12,920 bases of DNA from JAPLXD01 sp043802865 (lineage in GTDB: Bacteria > Patescibacteriota > Minisyncoccia > Moranbacterales > UBA11712). This document shows, in pieces, positions 12,201 through 12,920 of this stretch (position 1 is the stretch's first letter; the number at the start of each line of letters is the position of its first letter). A model generated the notes under the pieces. The model saw nothing but the letters and a program-made list of their open reading frames with translations. It ran no database searches and was not told where the DNA came from. The translations under genes were made by a program, and so were the position numbers. The DNA lies in assembly GCA_043802865.1 (NCBI GenBank), contig JAZDKQ010000024.1, forward strand, positions 1-12,920. The letters are read 5' to 3'.

Positions 12201-12920
12201 GGCAACGTGGGGATAGGCATCACCAGCCCTCTTTACAAGCTTGACGTGGCCGGAGACTTCAGGGTCGGAACTTCCACCCCCGTCTTCGGAACTTACGCCC
12301 TCACCATCCCCAAGGCCGGAACGGCCGCCCTGGGAACCGGCGCGCAATACCAGATGGCCTATTGGAGCGACGCCAACACCCTCGCGGGCTCGGACAGCTT
12401 CTGGTTTAACGGCACCAATGTGGGGATCGGGACGACAGGAGTGGACACATACGCTCTCAATGTTAATGGCGATGTGAATGTGACGGCTGGAAACGGATTC
12501 TGCATTGATGGTCAATGCAAGACCGACTGGGCGTCGGTTGGGACAAATTATTGGCAAAGAAACGGAACGACTGTGGCTCCGTTGACGATTGGCGACAACA
12601 TCGGCATCGGAACCACTGCGGCCGGCCAGACGCTTTCCGTCGCGGGAACCATTGGCATACTGGAAGGCGGAACAAGCCCGCAATTCTACACCGTGTTCCA
12701 GGGCGGCGACCAAAGCGGAAACATCACCTATACTCTCCCAACCGCGCTTCCGGGCCTTAACAACTATGTTCTTACTGTCCAAACAGACGGAACATTGTCT
12801 TGGGAATCAGTTTCAGGAGTAGGCGGTGTTGATTCAACTGGCGCTTCCGCAAATTATCTTTCCAAGTTTGTTGACGACAATACCATCACCAATTCAGCTC
12901 TCTATGAAACCGGTGGCAAC
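9246..12920 (+). CDS. Giant membrane-anchored tail-fibre-like surface protein with cytoplasmic HTH domain, 3' partial
   Basis: This frame is open for 1225 codons with no stop and runs off the window. Residues about 36-81 form a compact HTH of the type seen in MerR/excisionase-like proteins (FVPLAEIAKNSTYSKNYINF, then RQGKLKAKKIGGVWHTTEEW). A charged stretch leads to one membrane segment at 190-207 (PAVAMIALVLFLVIGNF), which leaves the HTH inside and the rest outside. Residues 208-300 are Lys-rich, followed by a low-complexity linker (301-325). Then comes a fibre-base domain (about 326-450) with YYIGIRVGEDSEMIPRKRIG and VPLARTA, a tail-fibre motif NADLLDGQHATAFQPVGNYL (468-487), and a Gly/Thr/Asn-rich beta fibre. 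Six NVGIGTT-like motifs start at 11331, 11676, 11886, 12204, 12417 and 12597, each leading into K/S-L-x-V-x-G. Such fibres often end in an S74 intramolecular chaperone, which would lie beyond the edge. The likely role is surface adhesion or contact sensing. Confidence 0.9.
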   Translation, partial: MKEKKNKQKLDKIHSGKSADVLENNLVFSREEDTTFVPLAEIAKNSTYSKNYINFSARQGKLKAKKIGGVWHTTEEWLAEFTKNSQAKKNEFKEKLSRDLGGNKKFVVPKEPAKILEKVEQKDARENTLTSGTTGRVEERRVNAGKYLARLREDAKSWLWDRGEMEGVKEIVKLRKAKFLDFLKLDYAKPAVAMIALVLFLVIGNFSKADLGYWGVRQLAEGRKKIYTTYNDSVDVVAKVAGVVSGGAQKNISKVRIGKEKFVKIAQDVLRREKIEEFEKNSGLSLRGNKENKGEVAGVETSTSPQPSPLQTGGRVLAATTATAGAQMNVGDIEVSAYLMDEENKELTNGEYEARFGIYTTDRTESDPFPSDTDQVMRVWEETQTVVIENGLLKTYLGAVTPIPANFNFAASNYYIGIRVGEDSEMIPRKRIGAVPLARTAMNIAGQSIGNGAGNIPLSNGILNTNLNADLLDGQHATAFQPVGNYLTSGSVTTYAGWKMKSSTGDTGANIKSNKAAVFSGANGITTSRNLSTLTISPTYGSAAGTIAEGSTSIIVNTTGNLSGGGTGTAGGGLSLTLDTVASPTFSSLTLNGTLTLGANAIDATNYDIAASGVITGATWNGTDIDISDYTNLAVGGTLLQRVDDALSVREGILTNNFLCSYVTGTGLVCNTDPTSIGISYWNPNGNHIYNNNSANVGIGTSAPGAKLTVAGAIGFLEGGVSPQYYTYFQGGDQGGNLTYTWPGAYPAGDGYILTSLMNGTMSWTDAGAAAISLGSTISGGATPGAILYIDGANKLAQDPANFFWNYTDKRIGIGTSSPQYSLDVAGDFRVGTSTPVFGSYTLTIPATGTAALGTGIANYVARWTGTNTLSTGVFYDNGTNVGIGTTGVGSYKLNISGNVNIGGTISGATWNGNPIDISSYTNLGVGGTLLQLAGDTLSIKEGTLTNGYICKYVEGTGMVCNTDPSTVGVSYFTAYGNDIASNNSGNVGIGITSPLYKLDVAGDFRVGTSTPVFGTYALTIPKAGTAALGTGAQYQMAYWSDANTLAGSDSFWFNGTNVGIGTTGVDTYALNVNGDVNVTAGNGFCIDGQCKTDWASVGTNYWQRNGTTVAPLTIGDNIGIGTTAAGQTLSVAGTIGILEGGTSPQFYTVFQGGDQSGNITYTLPTALPGLNNYVLTVQTDGTLSWESVSGVGGVDSTGASANYLSKFVDDNTITNSALYETGGN
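10153..10176. repeat. Fragment of a widespread CCTCACCCCAACCCTCTCCC dispersed repeat within the fibre gene
   Basis: Nucleotides 10153-10172 are exactly CCTCACCCCAACCCTCTCCC, the core of a repeat arm known from the intergenic regions of many bacteria. Its reverse complement GGGAGAGGGTTGGGGTGAGG is the familiar other arm, but that arm is absent here. It is translated as TSPQPSPLQ in the linker between membrane segment and fibre, and its C-rich composition differs sharply from the flanks. Confidence 0.6.
11082..11381 (+). repeat. Fibre module A, first copy
   Basis: This encodes 100 residues from GVITGATWNGTDIDISDYTN through the conserved TGTGLVCNTDP to NVGIGTSAPGAKLTVAG. It matches 11952-12254 over its full length at protein level. 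It includes two Cys in FLCSYVTGTGLVC. Confidence 0.88.
11373..11549 (+). repeat. Fibre module C, first copy
   Basis: This encodes VAGAIGFLEGGVSPQYYTYF, then QGGDQGGNLTYTWP and ends at MSWTDAG. It is the counterpart of 12639-12818. The overlap with the end of module A is the shared VAG. Confidence 0.88.
11724..11951 (+). repeat. Fibre module B, first copy
   Basis: This encodes GDFRVGTSTPVFGSYTLTIP, then GTAALGTG, NGTNVGIGTTGVGSYKLNIS and ends at GNVNI. It is the counterpart of 12252-12482 and the two are very similar even at nucleotide level over their first 60 bases or so. Confidence 0.88.
11952..12254 (+). repeat. Fibre module A, second copy
   Basis: This encodes GGTISGATWNGNPIDISSYT through EGTGMVCNTDPSTVGVSYF to NVGIGITSPLYKLDVAG, aligned with 11082-11381 with about one codon of length difference. 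Third codon positions are much richer in C and G than in the first copy (ACC, GGC, ATC, GCC, GTC). Confidence 0.88.
12252..12482 (+). repeat. Fibre module B, second copy
   Basis: This encodes GDFRVGTSTPVFGTYALTIP, GTAALGTG, then NGTNVGIGTTGVDTYALNVN. It follows directly on the second copy of A, whereas in the first round modules C and an extra segment lie between A and B. Confidence 0.88.
12639..12818 (+). repeat. Fibre module C, second copy
   Basis: This encodes VAGTIGILEGGTSPQFYTVF, then QGGDQSGNITYTLP and ends at LSWESVSG, the counterpart of 11373-11549. Its place after B rather than after A shows that the modules have been shuffled, not simply duplicated as a block. Confidence 0.88.

Noticed and set aside
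11331..12660. CRISPR-like array from the regularly recurring NVGIGTT sequences
   Set aside because: The repeats are degenerate in DNA, unevenly spaced, kept in one reading frame and part of longer protein modules; no cas gene is near.
11856..12782. A 308-codon open frame on the minus strand
   Set aside because: It lies wholly opposite the fibre frame, which shows clear family motifs and repeats. The antisense frame stays open because of the GC-rich, repetitive codon pattern, and its translation resembles no known protein.
1..12920. tRNA, rRNA, insertion sequence or integrase genes
   Set aside because: I saw no cloverleaf with a TTCGA/TTCAA-type arm in a plausible setting, no rRNA core sequence, and no transposase or integrase motif on either strand. 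This was reading by eye, so a degenerate case could be missed.

Overview
The window reads as a piece of a chromosome from a Candidate Phyla Radiation (Patescibacteria) bacterium, probably Parcubacteria-like. This is inferred from the look of the proteins: type II-anchored papain-family peptidases with Ig-like tails, a membrane-anchored fibre protein with a cytoplasmic helix-turn-helix domain, dispersed AT-rich repeats that have entered coding sequence, and weak or absent Shine-Dalgarno sites. No marker gene (rRNA, ribosomal protein) is present to confirm it. All recognised genes are on the + strand. TGA serves as an ordinary stop, so the recoded UGA of Gracilibacteria is not indicated.

Region 1 (1-3724) is an extracellular proteolysis cassette. 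It holds two tandem paralogous C1A (papain-like) cysteine peptidases, the first cut by the window edge. Both have intact catalytic residues but carry unrelated types of Ig-like domain at the C-terminus. They are followed 13 nt later by a membrane-anchored inhibitor of the chagasin family (I42), which is the family that inhibits such enzymes. Region 2 (3725-5231) has a two-CBS-domain protein behind a good sigma70-type promoter, then a TatD-family metal-dependent nuclease that carries an in-frame insertion derived from low-complexity repeat. A nested palindrome fills the next gap.

Region 3 (5336-8738) is an operon. An extended -10 promoter sits so close to the ATG that the mRNA should be leaderless. 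It drives an ABC ATPase, a MacB/FtsX-type permease starting 1 nt after the ATPase stop, and a single-pass protein with a fibronectin-III-like outer domain. The ATPase has an unusual C-terminal half made of exact 12-residue Trp repeats plus an unrecognised domain.

Region 4 (8739-9245) is a 507-base intergenic stretch. It holds a candidate small RNA unit (consensus promoter plus a very strong terminator), a tiny ORF with a good Shine-Dalgarno site, a second promoter, and a leaderless-type promoter for the last gene. Region 5 (9246-12920) is one open frame of 1225 codons that runs off the window. It encodes a cytoplasmic HTH domain, one membrane segment, a linker containing a fragment of a widespread dispersed repeat, and a long tail-fibre-like ectodomain built from duplicated modules with six NVGIGTT-type motifs. 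Taken together the window is devoted to the cell surface: secreted or anchored proteases with their inhibitor, an export or envelope ABC system, and a giant fibre, as would suit an epibiont that must contact other cells. The last point is inference.
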